Shown here: one piece after another, positions 30,510 to 40,937 of the stretch
Layout of the letters: each line of letters begins with the position of its first letter
Numbering within the stretch: position 1 is the first letter of the stretch
Source of the DNA: Lepidostoma basale
Taxonomy: Eukaryota > Arthropoda > Insecta > Trichoptera > Lepidostomatidae
Direction: 5' to 3'
DNA length: 64,000 bases
Assembly: GCA_022606425.2 (NCBI GenBank)
Contig: JAHDVF020001365.1
Location: 1,054,001-1,118,000 of the forward strand
Program-made: the position numbers and the translations under genes
Notes under the pieces: model-generated
Told to the model about the DNA's origin: nothing
Databases searched by the model: none
What the model saw: only the letters and a program-made list of their open reading frames with translations

Positions 30510-30940
30510 AAATTCCGTGAAAAATTACTAGGATTCAGTTTTTTTTTAAACTTAAAAACATTTCGAATCCTACTATCAAAGTGGCTATTAAGCTGGTCTG
30601 GAAAACCACCAGAGGGCAGCTGCGGTAGACAAGTCTATTAGGCTTTTGGATTTTATTAGCGGGCTCGGCAGCCATTACGCAGACGTGATTACGGCACCAG
30701 CCGGCAGGTGGAGTGAGGTCTCACTAAAAACAGCTCCAAGTTTCATCACAATGGGAATGCGGACCGGAAAATGCGATTTATCTCTACTTGGTGAGGATTT
30801 TTCAACTACATTTTCATCGTCTGGTTTACTCGCGTAACTTCTTTAATTTCTTAATTTAAAAAAAAAATTGCTTCTTAACTAGGCATTACACCATTTTTCC
30901 GAGAGATACCTATCATAGATTATTCTCCGATAAAAGTTAT
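30510..30940. other. Unassigned stretch
   Basis: 30600-30830 is of higher GC content and partly open (63 codons) but carries no recognisable domain. Confidence 0.4.
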
Positions 30941-31231
30941 TTTTTTCTTGTATACAACAAGAAGTTGAGGTTAGAAAAGGGGGTTCCCACCACATACCCG
31001 AGGCTGTTATAGGACACAACCCTTTCGTCACCCTCGCTCATGCACTTTCTATAGGTCGTTTGAACCTAATTATTGTGTACAATTTGTTTTTAGCTATTAT
31101 ATTGATTCTCATGACATGTGATAAGTAGCTGACCAAAGACACTGTTACAATCACACTGCCATCCCCGGGAAATTAACCCGGGACCTCCGGTATGGCAGTC
31201 AGAGCTCTTACCACTCTGCCACGAAGGTCGT
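30941..31231 (-). mobile_element. SINE-S interrupted by repeat U
   Basis: SINE-S 3' end TTGTATACAACA (30948-30959) is separated from its continuation GGTCGTTTGAACC (31053) by about 93 bp of repeat U. The head includes a B box GGAAATTAACCCGGG with a mutation and A box CTTACCACTCTGCCACG (reverse). The left body arm has a deletion. Confidence 0.75.
30961..31053 (-). repeat. Repeat U inside SINE-S
   Basis: Reverse complement of the 51262-51345 unit: GTGCATGAGCGAGGGTGACG, AAAGGG, CCTATAACAGCC, GGGTATGTGG. The two-helix fold is kept apart from one outer-stem mismatch. Confidence 0.6.
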
Positions 31232-31419
31232 TAACTTATAATTTTATTCAGACGAACTCAGATGAATTAACGTGCTTAAAAACTATTTATTATTGTTCAT
31301 TAATCACATCATTAAGCATTAAGCTCTCCCTACCGCAATCACCAAAAACGGATTGATTTCGCGTGATAGATTGTAAAAATTCTATATTTGTATTTCGGCA
31401 GGTATTAAGGCAACAAAAT

Positions 31420-31675
31420 ACCTAATTGTATCTCAATAAAGACGAAGATGTTAATTGTTTTTCTGGGATCAGAATATGGTGGCCGAGGCGCTTACAGGAC
31501 TGTCATTGTCCTGACCATTGACCTGTCATTGGTTGGGTTGAGCAATCGCTTTATGTTGAACAACATTCCCCATTCCATAAGTCATAAGTCCTGTAAGCGC
31601 CTCGGCCACCATATTCTGTTCCCAGAAAAACAATTGACATCTTCGTCTCTACTGAGATACAATTAATACTTATAA
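31420..31675. repeat. FB1 inverted pair
   Basis: Left arm 31424-31500 and right arm about 31575-31668 are inverted (TAATTGTATCTCAATAAAGA against TCTCTACTGAGATACAATTA; TATGGTGGCCGAGGCGCTTA against its inverse). The centre retains a single plus-strand GACCTGTCATTGGTTGGGTT block. Confidence 0.78.
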
Positions 31676-32575
31676 AAAAATAATTTATCCGCTGATATTT
31701 TACCCCAATTGTGCGGGTTGACTTCATTTGCGGTAAAAATAATCTACATTTGCAGCTCAGACGATTGTCCCGATTTTTTTAATAACTCAAAGTACTTGCT
31801 TCAACTTTAGAGTTTTATTTTATCGGCATGTTTCGAAGGTTTTACATTTTCATCGTCTGAAGAACGATATACACCAAAAACATTTTGGAATTTTCAGTCC
31901 TAACATTAATTTTATTAGCAAGGAACATAAGTAAATAGTATATTCATAATTGAGCTGCAGATGCAGTCTGTCGCAGTTCTAAACCATATATTTTGTATGC
32001 AAAGGGGACTCAAAATGAATAAATAAAATCTCAAACATCGAATGCCTTTGTAGAAGTAAACCTCTCACGAAAATACCTATTAAAAGATGGTCATATTTCT
32101 GAAAGCACGGTCTATTTAGATTCCATGTTAAGGCTTAGTTTATTACATATGTTATCAATGTGTTATTTATAGAAATTAACGAATTCAATTTTTTTTTCAA
32201 CGTTTGTATTATTTTTCCATCGTTTTATTTTATGATTCCGTAACAGAACAATAACTTCAGACATTTTTGTTTTCCTCTTTTATTTACCTTAGAATTACCT
32301 GCAAGCACCAAGGCACCATCTGTTGTCGGGCGGACGCATTAACTTGGGCACTTTAGAATACTAATATGGGCCTACACATTCTGAATAAACAATATGGAGA
32401 TTGCGAAATATTATATTATAAAGTTCGTCGTGTGCCATCTTTGTTGACCCAGATTTCTTAGGTTTATTGCCTTGATAGTCAGGTGTGTGGAGCCACGTGC
32501 TAACCCCTCGCCTTTAGGGGGTGCCCGCGTGTTTTTTAAATTGTAATACATAAGTTGTTAAATATACTGAGCAAA
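31676..32575. other. Mostly unassigned, with FB3-like scrap
   Basis: 31795-31890 has AGTTTTATTTTATCGGCATG, TTTCGAAGG, CATCGTCTGAAGAACGATAT, a decayed FB3 arm. No gene recognised elsewhere. Confidence 0.45.
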
Positions 32576-32579
32576 TAAT

Positions 32580-33118
32580 ATGGATATGAGCTCTAATGAC
32601 CTCCCCAGAGAAGTAAGGTCACAGGTGGATAGGGCTGCAGCGGTTGCAGGCTGCCTGAAAGATGTCATATGGAGAAACAGGGACATGAGGACTGATAGCA
32701 AGGTACGCATCTATAAGACCTGTGTGCGACCAATCCTCACATATGGCATTGAATCGAGGGCAGACACTGTCAAGACAAAGAGCATGCTCAGGACAACCGA
32801 TATGAAAATTTTCCGCGCTATAGCTGGCAAGACCCTACGTGATCGAGTTAGGAATACAGCAATCCGAGAAATCTGCGAGGTCGAAGATGTGGTCAGATGG
32901 GGACGTCAAAGACGGCGATACTGGCATCAACACGTAGAAAGGATGAGCTCAAATAGGATACCACACATAGCTCTCCGTGGAACGCCAAACGGACAACGCC
33001 GACCAGGAATACCCCCGAAACGGTGGAGAGAAAGCTGGAGTTCAGCGTCTCAAGAGGACCCGCCTGAAATAACAGACTCCTGAGTCTACCAAAAGTGAAG
33101 AAGAAGAAGAAGAAGAAA
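32580..33118 (+). mobile_element. LINE-B C-terminus with (GAA)n tail
   Basis: Open for 167 codons: REVRSQVDRAAAVAGCLKDV, IWRNRDMRTDSKVRIYKTCV, RPILTYGIESRADTVKTKSM, MKIFRAIAGKTLRDRVRNTA, EVEDVVRWGRQRRRYWHQHV, ERMSSNRIPHIALRGTPNGQ, RRPGIPPKRWRESW. It then stops and ends in a clean GAAGAAGAAG tail. Intact frame and clean tail suggest a fairly recent 5'-truncated insertion. The RT palm is absent. Confidence 0.9.
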
Positions 33119-33181
33119 TAATATGGATATTTTTAACAATAAGTGATGTCGTTCGTTAATGATATATAAATATATTTACAA

Positions 33182-33445
33182 CTAAAACTAACTAACCATC
33201 AGGCCGTCTCTCTGAAGAAATAGGTAGAAAGAATGGACCGCCACACTGTTCTTTCCTGACACACTTCTCTCGTTCCTCAAAATTCATGCATCGTGTAATG
33301 CATGGACGTCGATTTCTTCTACTCCTCATATGGCCGACATTTAATATTTGATTGGACTGCTTTTCATCGTTCTTCCACTGTTTATAGTTATCTTTACGTA
33401 GTTTACAGATACTTTCTTTGCCATTCTTTTTTCATATATTTTTTT
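33182..33445 (-). mobile_element. LINE-A fragment with (GTTA)n tail
   Basis: TAAC tail, CCATCAGGCCGTCTC, hairpin remnant, VRKEQCGGPF codons, RRNRRPCITRCMN-like, PIKYMKCRP, KVSVNYVK, KRMAKK. Degraded upstream of 33445. Confidence 0.72.
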
Positions 33446-33581
33446 AATGTACCCTAAATTTTCACTATTTCGGTTTAAAATCAGTAATTTTACATGGATT
33501 TTTACATTATTATTGTTAGAATATGTTAAGTTTTTGGTTGTTTGAACAAATTGCTGTTTGAAAAAAAAACGATTAAAATAC

Positions 33582-33770
33582 GATGACCACCGTGGCCGAA
33601 TGGTAACTGCTTTGATTGCCACACCGAATGTTCCGGGTTCGATTCCCGTCGATGGCAGTGTGATTGTCAGTTGTAACTGTCTTTGGTTTGGTGCGGATTT
33701 CGCATGACAATAAAATGGCGATAGATTAACTACCTATCACATGTTACGAGAATCAATATGATAGCTATAC
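33582..33770 (+). mobile_element. SINE-S copy
   Basis: GACCACCGTGGCCGAATGGT (A box changed from the consensus), GGTTCGATTCCCG (B box), then CTTTGGTTTGGTGCGGATTT, ACAATAAAATGGCGATAGAT and the GTTACGAGAATC arm. Confidence 0.82.
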
Positions 33771-33772
33771 CC

Positions 33773-33838
33773 TTTACACTGATTCGGCTCGCGCTGTAAT
33801 GATGTTAAGAGCGATTCAATAAAATAATAATATTAATA
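33773..33838 (-). repeat. Repeat X
   Basis: CCCTTTACACTGATTCGGCT, CGCGCTGTAATGATGTTAAG, GCGATTCAATAAAATAATAA: the reverse of 15662-15735 and 39385-39452. Confidence 0.6.
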
Positions 33839-34234
33839 AAATTATTTCTAATGTGACAACTGTTCGATACTGTAGTGTAATTTAAATATTTAAATATCGA
33901 ATGCCTTTAGTTCTTTGTTTTCGCATTAAAGGTATTGACTACTTGAAAATTTACCTCAACCATTAACAACTTTACACCGTTCCCTTCCCCGGGGTGTGCA
34001 GTATGCACCCCTCGCCGGTTCTCGCCCCCGTATAAATAAACATCCCCACACACTTTTCTAGGGGTGGCTTTTCCACTCAAAGTGGCCCAATCTCTAATCA
34101 ATTGTGCGCCACGGGGTCTTGGTTCTATCCGCTACTGTATCGCTCCAGATCAGTGATGGAATGCACGTAGAGATGGGTCTCATCTTTATTTAATCGAAAA
34201 ACTGTTTTTGTTTTAAACTATTATAATTGAATTC
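33839..34234. other. Unassigned stretch
   Basis: 33985-34065 is C-rich. No gene or repeat recognised. Confidence 0.35.
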
Positions 34235-34473
34235 ACTTACTTAGGCATAGAGATCGGTAGCTACAGTGACCTATATGACAAAGTGCGAGCACAAACCAAC
34301 AAAGCGACAGCCGTGGCTGGCTGCTTGCGCGACACCATATGGAGGAACAACACATGCTTACCGAAAGTAAAGTCAGGATATACAAGGCATGCGTTCGCCC
34401 CATCATGACGTATGGAATAGAGGTCAGGGCCGATACCAATAGAACTAAGAACCTTCTTAGAGTAGCAGATGTG
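34235..34473 (+). mobile_element. LINE-B internal fragment
   Basis: TYLGIEIGSYSDLYDKVRAQ, TNKATAVAGCLRDTIWRNN, a 1-2 base deletion, ESKVRIYKACVRPIMTYGIE, VRADTNRTKNLLRVADV. Neither RT active site nor tail is present. Confidence 0.82.
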
Positions 34474-34763
34474 AACCCTATGCTCCATCATGGATATTTC
34501 AAATATTTGATTATCGATTATTTATTCGATTATTTTTACAATCGATTTTATTCGATATATGATTCACTCCCTTCCCTAAATGAGCACATAAACATTCTGG
34601 AAGTTTCGTTTCGCTTATTCACTACCCTTATAAACGAATTGGAAATGCACCTTCCAATGAGAGTACAACGCTTGGTCTACCGTTGTGGACGTGACTAGTG
34701 CAATGGTTTTATGACTCTACATGAATCTTTTACATAAAAATAACGTATAATAATATGTTTCCG
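34474..34763. other. Unassigned stretch
   Basis: AT-rich; the open frame continuing from LINE-B is chance. Confidence 0.3.
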
Positions 34764-35085
34764 ATTTTGTTTATCTAGGAAGTGTGTTTACAAGAGACGG
34801 AAGAATGGAGAAAGACGTCGAAAGAAGGGTTGGTGCTGGGAACAAAATAAACGGTGCACTCAAAATCATCACTGCAAATAGATCCACTGAAGCAAATGGC
34901 AGTACAAAATTGAGTTCTAGTGCCAACGTTTATGTATGGTAGTGAAGCTTGGAGCTTTAGAAGGATGAAATAATAAATACCGTAGACTTGAGATCAGTGA
35001 GAAGAATATGCGGGAAAACGATGTATGATAGTCGTAGAATACCAAACCACGAAATAAGAAAGAAATGTAAGGCAGATGATTGATT
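34764..35085 (+). mobile_element. LINE-A fragment, post-RT region
   Basis: VYLGSVFTRDGRMEKDVERR, VGAGNKINGALKIITANRST, then shifted frames with VQN*VLVPTFMYGSEAWSF, RRICGKTMYDS and RIPNHEIRKKCKADD. This is the most N-terminal part of LINE-A visible here: YLGS(V/L)F follows the RT palm in this group. Confidence 0.82.
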
Positions 35086-35099
35086 CTTAGGAAAATTCT

Positions 35100-35205
35100 A
35101 AGACAGAGAGGATGGACTGCCACATGCACGTTCGTCGATTTTTTTTCGAATGTGGCCGCCTTTTAGTAATTATTTAATTTTAGCCTTCCTTGACTTTTTT
35201 CCATT
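35100..35205 (-). mobile_element. LINE-A scrap, inverted next to the previous copy
   Basis: GGATGGACTGCCACATGCAC, GTTCGTCGATTTTTTTTCGA, ATGTGGCCGCCTTTTAGTAA: the reverse of the MWQSIL, RRAC and LLKGGHI codons. Lies head to head with 34764-35085. Confidence 0.65.
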
Positions 35206-35206
35206 C

Positions 35207-36010
35207 GCAACAACAACAACAACAAACCATCACGCCGTTTCCCCGTAGGGGTAGGCAGATAGAATGCACCGCCACACTACTCTATCCTGGCACACCTCTC
35301 TAGCTTCCTCCACGTTCATACAGCGAGTCATACACGCACGTCGATTCTTCCGACATCTAACATGATCAACCTTTAAAATTTGATTAATTTGGTCATGCCA
35401 TGTTTTCCTCGGTCTGCCTCGACTCCGTACTCCATTTACATCATTGACAATCAACTGGGAGAGCAATCAAACTGCTGAACATGATCGCTTCGGAGATCGA
35501 TGTCTTTCATATTCGTGAAAGTACATTCAGAAGACAAATACTCTTGACTTTGGAGAGTATTTTGTATTCCTAATGTCGAACCATCTCTCATGCGTTCCTG
35601 GTATTATATATTCCTTATGTTTTACCTGTTCTCAATAGATGCCTTAAACTATAAAAAATGTTTGTAATGTCTTTTGAGAAAATAAACTGATTTGATTTGA
35701 TTTGATTTGATTGACGTATACTTTCTTAACCATTCTTTCTCCATCTATGCGCTCCATATCTCCGAACCAACGCAGCGATCCTTTCATTATTTTGTTCATA
35801 ATACCTTCTTCCGCTCTACATTCCTTTCTTATATCAGCATTTGAGATTCTGCCATATATCTTTCTATCACACATACGTTTTAGGGACCTCATATCTACCG
35901 CATTTATTCTGCTCTCATCCTTCTTCTGTTAGTTCCATGTTCGCTTCCATACATTAAGGTTGGGACCAGAACTCCATTATGAACTACCGTTTTCGCTTTC
36001 ATTGATAAAT
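35207..36010 (-). mobile_element. LINE-A (GTT)n copy split by LINE-C
   Basis: (AAC)n tail, SAYPYGETA, CMTRCMNVEEAREVCQDRVV, VDHVRCRKNRRA, GRPRKTWHDQINQ and NDVNGVRSR lie at 35207-35448. The rest (GERMVKKVYV, GSLRWFGDMERI, IRKECRAEEGIMNKIM, RSLKRMCDRKIYGRIS) is at 35710-36010. LINE-C sits between. ATTGAC flanks the insert on both sides (35443-35448 and 35710-35715), a 6-bp target-site duplication. Confidence 0.88.
35449..35709 (+). mobile_element. LINE-C 3' end nested in LINE-A
   Basis: GRAIKLLNMIASEIDVFHI-equivalent codons, FRRQILLTLESILYS, stop, 3' UTR with CTCAATAGATGCCTTAAACT, AATAAACTG and a clean (TTTGA)n tail. 5'-truncated, and flanked by the ATTGAC duplication. Confidence 0.88.
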
Positions 36011-36029
36011 TCTTGTTTTCCATTCGCCC

Positions 36030-36420
36030 TATTTATTTATAGTTCTTTAACCATTCTTCTCTCATTCATTCGATCCATAAGTCCAGCCATCTAAGTGATC
36101 CTTACATTATTTTGTTCATAACATTTTCGTTCACACTGCATTCACTTCCGCAAATTTTCATTCGACATCACACGCAGATTTTATACACATTCGTCCAAGA
36201 GATCTCATTTCTATTGCATTTATTTTGCTTTCATCCATCTTTTGCCAGTTCCATGCTTCACTTCCATACATAAGGGTCAGTACATGAACACTATTGTGCA
36301 CTGCCATTTTAGCTTTTTGGATAGGCCTTTGTTTGCGATAACAACTTTAAGTGCACCATTCACTTTGTTGCCTGCCCCAACCCTTCTTTTAATATCCCAT
36401 TCCACTCGCTCATCCTTTTT
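36030..36420 (-). mobile_element. LINE-A fragment
   Basis: Minus strand from ERVEWDIKRRVGAGNKVNGA through KVVIANKGLSKKAKMAVHN, YGSEAWNWQK, NAIEMRSLGRMC, SECSVNENVMNKIM and LRWLDLWIE. The 3' third is missing. Adjacent to the split copy above. Confidence 0.8.
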
Positions 36421-36860
36421 TTCCATGGTCATAAATATTAATACCGAAATGCGTAAATAAAAATAAGGATATTAAATTGTCTCAAAATACATTAATTAAG
36501 TTTAATTTCACTTTTTCTTCTGATGAGCTTTTAATTAAAATTACGTAAAATTTCTCACCGCCTAAATAAAATTTCCTGTCTCCTTATTGTATCGTTACAT
36601 TGTTTTAGCAAAACGCTATTTAAGGGCAGTTTTTGATTCCAATTATCATCCCTCTCTTCTTTCCTGTCTCCTATTCGCATATTTATTGGTATTTAACGGG
36701 GGTTAATTAGATACACCCTCCCCCGTACCCTTGCAGAATTCATCCTATAATGTGTCCAGATTTTTAAAATGGTTTTGAGTTAGCCCTGTATCCTTAAATT
36801 AGATAGTTTTAAGAGCGATTTAAAGATAATCCTAACTTGAAACTCCGACAAAGAATTATT
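36421..36860. other. Unassigned stretch
   Basis: Nothing recognised. Confidence 0.35.
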
Positions 36861-37028
36861 AAATGTTATAATATATACAACATTTTGAATGCATACAAAT
36901 TCTTGTAGACAAATACTGGATTTCACCCATTGCGGATAAATTATTTTTATTTTATAAGGATTACCTTCTGTTCCCAGAAAACAATTTACATCTTCGTCTC
37001 TATTGAGATACAATTAATCCTTATAAAA
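36861..37028. repeat. FB1 deletion derivative
   Basis: ACAACATTTTGAATGCATAC, ACTGGATTTCACCCATTGCG, TTATAAGGATTA, then an abrupt jump to the opposite arm: CTGTTCCCAGAAAACAATTT, TCTATTGAGATACAATTAAT, CCTTATAA. The whole centre and most of one arm are gone. Confidence 0.7.
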
Positions 37029-37345
37029 GTTATAATATATGGTATGTTTTACTATATGGCTGTGAAACTCTAAAAGTGAATGTAATGAATCGGTTGGAAG
37101 AGATGTGGATATACCGCAGAATGCTCCGTATACCGTGGACCGATACGGTCAGTTATGCAGACGTACTACAGAGAGCCAGAGCCAATAGAGAGCTGTTGTC
37201 ATGTGTGAAAATTAGAAAAATTTCATAATTGGGTCATGTGCTAAGGGGAGAAAAATATCACCTCATTCGACTGATATTAATGGGTAAAGTGGAGGGACGT
37301 CGGGGAGTTGTTAGAAGGCAGCTGTCCTGGCTGCAGAACATCAAA
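37029..37345 (+). mobile_element. LINE-E fragment
   Basis: VLLYGCETLKVNVMNRLEEM, WIYRRMLRIPWTDTVSYADV, RANRELLSCVKIRKIS, a stop, LGHVLRGEKYHLIRLILMGK, VEGRRGVVRRQLSWLQNIK. It carries the same boxes as 6305-6640 in normal order, which confirms that the other copy is inverted. Confidence 0.85.
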
Positions 37346-37349
37346 GTCA

Positions 37350-37500
37350 TCTGCCTTACATTTCTTTCTTATTTAATCGTTCAGTATTCTATCATACAAC
37401 GTTTTCCCACACATTCTTCTTAGTGATCTCATTTCTACGGCGTTTATCCTGCTTTCATCCTTCTTTTGCCAGCTCCAAGCTTCACTTCCATACATGAGGG
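37350..37500 (-). mobile_element. LINE-A scrap
   Basis: Reverse of YGSEAWSWQKKDESRINAVE, MRSLRRMCGKTLYDRILND and IRKKCKAD codons. Confidence 0.75.
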
Positions 37501-37514
37501 AATAAAATAATAGA

Positions 37515-37750
37515 GCAAGGGAAATGCATCAGTTGTTCTATTATTTTATTATCTAATGTAAGCTTGAATCGTACTGGTTGTCTTGATGTAACCATGCTCT
37601 TTGTCTTGTCTATGGAGATTTTCATGTTGAATCTTTGAGATGATATGTGGAATTTGTACAGTAGCCTTTGTAGATCATCTTCGGAGTTTGCTATTAGCAC
37701 CGCATCATCTGCATAGCATATTATGTCTATTTTTTCGCTTCCCATTGTGT
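37515..37750 (-). mobile_element. LINE-B-like RT fragment with YADD
   Basis: Minus strand: GSEKIDIICYADDAVLIANS, EDDLQRLLYKFHISSQRFNM, KISIDKTKSMVTSRQPVRFK. YADD is the RT catalytic box, and the F...KTK motif follows at the normal distance. It differs from 10922-11545 in sequence, so it is probably a sister family. Confidence 0.82.
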
Positions 37751-38431
37751 AACCTGTAGAAATATTAATTTTGTTAAAATTTCTACACTGCGGAAGAGTG
37801 TCTGTGGCCCGATACATGCTTGTGATAATTGCAATAAAGTATTATCAAAATGATAATTTATAACGTTATTTAAAGCAAACTCAAATAAAAAAACTACCCC
37901 TGTGTGACAGGAAGGTAGCCGCCTGTAACGGATATACCGCCAGTAAAAAACCTGCCAAAATAGGGGAGGTTTTCCATTACTTGCCACTTTTAAAAGCGAA
38001 ATTTATGTCGGCCGCGATCCTCGGAAATAAGTAGGCGCTGTAATATATCCTAATTATATTATTTTCACATTTAGGGACTGCTAACCCCCAAAGAGAATAA
38101 GTTACAATGAAGTAGATATTTGAATCACGAACTGAGCTGAATTATTTTACTACAATAGTGTCATATGTAGGGTTTTTCAATAGGAACGCTCGAACTTTGA
38201 CAGCGTATAGCGGACATATCGGTAAAGCGATAGCTGTTAAATTTTATAGGAATACTAATTGAGTTTTGACATTTCACCATTGAACACTACACGCTTCTAC
38301 AACGCGTTGAAATTGGTAAAATTTATTATCAAAATCAGTGCTCTGTTCGCCAAACGCTTCGTGCGTTGCGTTCAATGTATGGCATTCATAGCCGTCTTTC
38401 AGAGTGCACAATATGTCGTTTAATGCATAAA
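37751..38431. other. Unassigned stretch
   Basis: No repeat or gene recognised. Confidence 0.35.
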
Positions 38432-38613
38432 TTTGAGGATCGGTCGAATCGGAAAGAGAAGGCGTGGAAGACCATGGAAAGCACGGCATGAACAAATTAA
38501 TCAAATGCTAAAAGAACTTAGAACGGTATGTCAGGACAGAACAGTTTGGCGGTCCATCCTCTCTGCCTACCCCTCCGGAAAAGGGCGTGATGATAAATTA
38601 GTTATTTATTTAT
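38432..38613 (+). mobile_element. LINE-A 3' end with deletion
   Basis: RIGRIGKRRRGRPWKARHEQ, INQMLKELRTVCQDRTVWRS, ILSAYPSGKGRDD. The RNRRACMTRCMN block is deleted. Tail is decayed GTTA. Confidence 0.78.
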
Positions 38614-38664
38614 TTTTTATTGATTTTTTTTTTAAAACCCGATTGGGTTATATTCACACAATTT

Positions 38665-38950
38665 TAGATCTTACTTATGTTTCAGGTATATTTTAAATTG
38701 ATTTATAGTGAAACTCCTTGTGTATTTTGGTAGGTCATTGTAAAGTTTCAGTCCAATGTTCAATATTCTTGATTGTCCTGTCTTAGTTCGTGCATTCAGT
38801 AAGTGATATCTGTCACAGTTCCTGGTCCAGTGTCTGTGTACGTTTGAATTTTTGGTTAATTTGAAGCTGCTGTCTGTTGTGTCTTCCATGGTCACTCTGT
38901 GTACAATTTTCAAGGTCTCAAATTTGTTCAGGTCTGATATGTCCATTTGT
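38665..38950 (-). mobile_element. LINE-W C-terminus
   Basis: Minus strand, 91 open codons: FETLKIVHRVTMEDTTDSSF, HRHWTRNCDRYHLLNARTKT, GQSRILNIGLKLYNDLPKY, TINQFKIYLKHK, stop. HxTRN...RT..GQ..I...G.K.YN.LP is the last box of several LINE groups. Only copy here. Confidence 0.75.
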
Positions 38951-39384
38951 TTTTTTTGTTTGTATACTTGTATGGTTGGGGTAAGATAGTTAATGTTTTA
39001 AGCTAATTTTATTATTTTATTTTGTCAGTTAGTTAGTCTTAATCTAATATCCTCAAGTAATGCGCTTTAAATTATTCAATTGACTACGTTTTTCGTGTCA
39101 ACACACCAGCTACCCTGAAACGTTTATAATATCGTGTATTAGTTCAATTATACAGCATATACAAATTGGCAGAATTAACAAACAAAGCGGTCAGCGACAG
39201 ACTGTCAACCGGGGTTAGATTTGGGGGTGCTTTGATAAGGGGGATGGAGTAGCGGAACATGTACCTGACACAACCACAGTTAGCCCTGATTAATTAATAC
39301 AAATTGCCACTTTGTAGCTACACCGAGATATATTATACTTAATGTGATACCCATGTGTTGATGGTATACTTTCAATTGCTTTTA
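38951..39384. other. Unassigned stretch
   Basis: Nothing recognised. Confidence 0.35.
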
Positions 39385-39452
39385 TAATTATTATTATTTT
39401 GTTGAATCGCTCTTTACGATATTATAGCGCGAGCCAAGACGATGTAAAGTGT
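39385..39452 (+). repeat. Repeat X
   Basis: TTATTATTTTGTTGAATCGC, TCTTTACGATATTATAGCGC, GAGCCAAGACGATGTAAAGT. Confidence 0.6.
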
Positions 39453-39454
39453 AC

Positions 39455-39600
39455 TTCCATAATTAGAATAAATGAATACGTCTGTCTTCTAGGAGTTTTA
39501 TTAAGTTGTATATTGAATGCCACGTTTCGCCCTTCTAAGGCATTATCAAACATTTCGCACCTTCGGTAAGACAAGGGCATAATTGTTAAAAATTCTCAAA
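39455..39600. repeat. FB2 foldback, one arm plus centre
   Basis: GAATACGTCTGTCTTCTAGG, AGTTTTATTAAG, then the centre. On the minus strand the centre reads GATAAT, stem GCCTT/AGGGC with loop AGA, GAAACG (39521-39549). Confidence 0.6.
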
Positions 39601-39601
39601 A

Positions 39602-40185
39602 TGAGTTAAGTAACTAACTAACTAACTAATTAATCATCACGCCGTTTCTCTGGAGGGGTAGGCAGAGAGGATGGATCGCCACATTGTTCTATCCTGACAT
39701 AACTCTCGCGCCTCTTCTACATTCACGCATCGTGACATGCACGCTCGTCGATTTTCAGTAATTGATTAATTTTGTCATGCCATGTCTTCCTTGGCCTTCC
39801 TCGACTTCTTTTTCCACTCACACTACTTGTATATATATTTTTAACCGTTCTTCCCTCATCCATTCGTTCCATATATTCAAACCATCTTAGTGACCCTTTC
39901 TTGATTTTATTTATCACGCATTCATCCGCTTTACATTCCTTTCTTACTTCATCATTAGATATTCTATCATACATTGTTTTTCCGCACATCCTTTCTTAGT
40001 GACCTCATTTATACGGCATTTATCCTACTTTCATCCTTCTTCTGCCAACTCCAAGCTTCACTTCCATACATAAGGGTCGGCACTAAAACTCCATTGTGCA
40101 CTGCTATCTTTGCTTCAGTCGATATATTATATTTCTATTTGCGGTAATGACTTCGAGTGCACCATTTATTTTGTTACATTTATTT
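39602..40185 (-). mobile_element. LINE-A copy with (GTTA)n tail
   Basis: Tail, hairpin, LSAYPSRET, then MWRS and RRACHDA with a deletion of about 20 bp, GRPRKTWHDKINQLLK, KNIYTSSVSGKRSR, KKGSLRWFEYMERMDEGRTV, MCGKTMYDRISNDEVRKECK, YGSEAWSWQKKDESR and the NKINGALEVI codons at the 5' limit. Confidence 0.85.
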
Positions 40186-40388
40186 TGTTTTGTTACACCA
40201 TTTATTTTATAACATCCCTTTATCTGGAGGAACAAAGTCGCTCATTAAGTCCAGCCTCATTTAGCCAGAGGGCGATAGTGTATGATCAATATAGCCACAA
40301 TAACACCATATTATTCTTTAAAAATCTTGAAATGTCTCATTACAAAAGTGCAATTGTGCCCTTGTCTTACCGAAGGTACGGTTTAGAA

Positions 40389-40717
40389 CATAGGTTTCTA
40401 ATCATTTCTGGGCCACCGCCCCCTTTACAAGAAAAATAAACGTTCAACGCCCCCCTCCCATAAGAGTTATTCCAAATATTTAGAAACACATAGTTGAATT
40501 TTAAAATATTATTAAATATTTTATGTATCTGAAAACGACATATAGTAGAATACCGAACGCAGAAAAGGAAGAAATGATTAGCGTGTTTTTTTTTTGTCTT
40601 TTTAGACTATATTTTTTTATCTGCCCACGCTCTCTATTTTTTCTGGGTCTTCTACTGCCCCCCTGAAAGTCTCAAACGCCCACAAGGGGGCGTTATCACC
40701 CACTTTGAGAACATAGG
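40389..40717. mobile_element. hAT-like MITE with 8-bp target duplication
   Basis: Ends CATAGGTTTCTAATCATTTC and (reverse) CCTATGTTCTCAAAGTGGGT, with GCCCCC words inside both. Flanked by GTTTAGAA (40381-40388) and CTTTAGAA (40718-40725), an 8-bp direct duplication with one mismatch, as hAT insertions produce. No transposase. 40530-40580 inside it resembles LINE-A YSRIPNAE codons. Confidence 0.6.
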
Positions 40718-40737
40718 CTTTAGAAGGACGAATCATC

Positions 40738-40937
40738 TCATTCCATTTAAAACTTAGGAATTTCACAATAACTTTGTTTTTTATCCACAAAATATTTTTT
40801 TAAAATATTAAAAATCACGGCATGTTCATTGTGATGATCATTCGACATGACATGCTCCGAAACATGTCGTGTTTTTTTAAATATTTTTTAATATATTGTG
40901 GATAATAGACAAAGTTTTTTAAAATTTCCTAAGTATG
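40738..40937. repeat. FB5 foldback
   Basis: ACTTAGGAATTTCACAATAA, CTTTG, TATCCACAAAATATTTTTTT on the left and inverse words on the right (TATATTGTGGATAATAGACA, AAATTTCCTAAGT). The centre reads CATGCTCCGAAACATGTCG, again a GAAACATGTC end. Confidence 0.65.
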
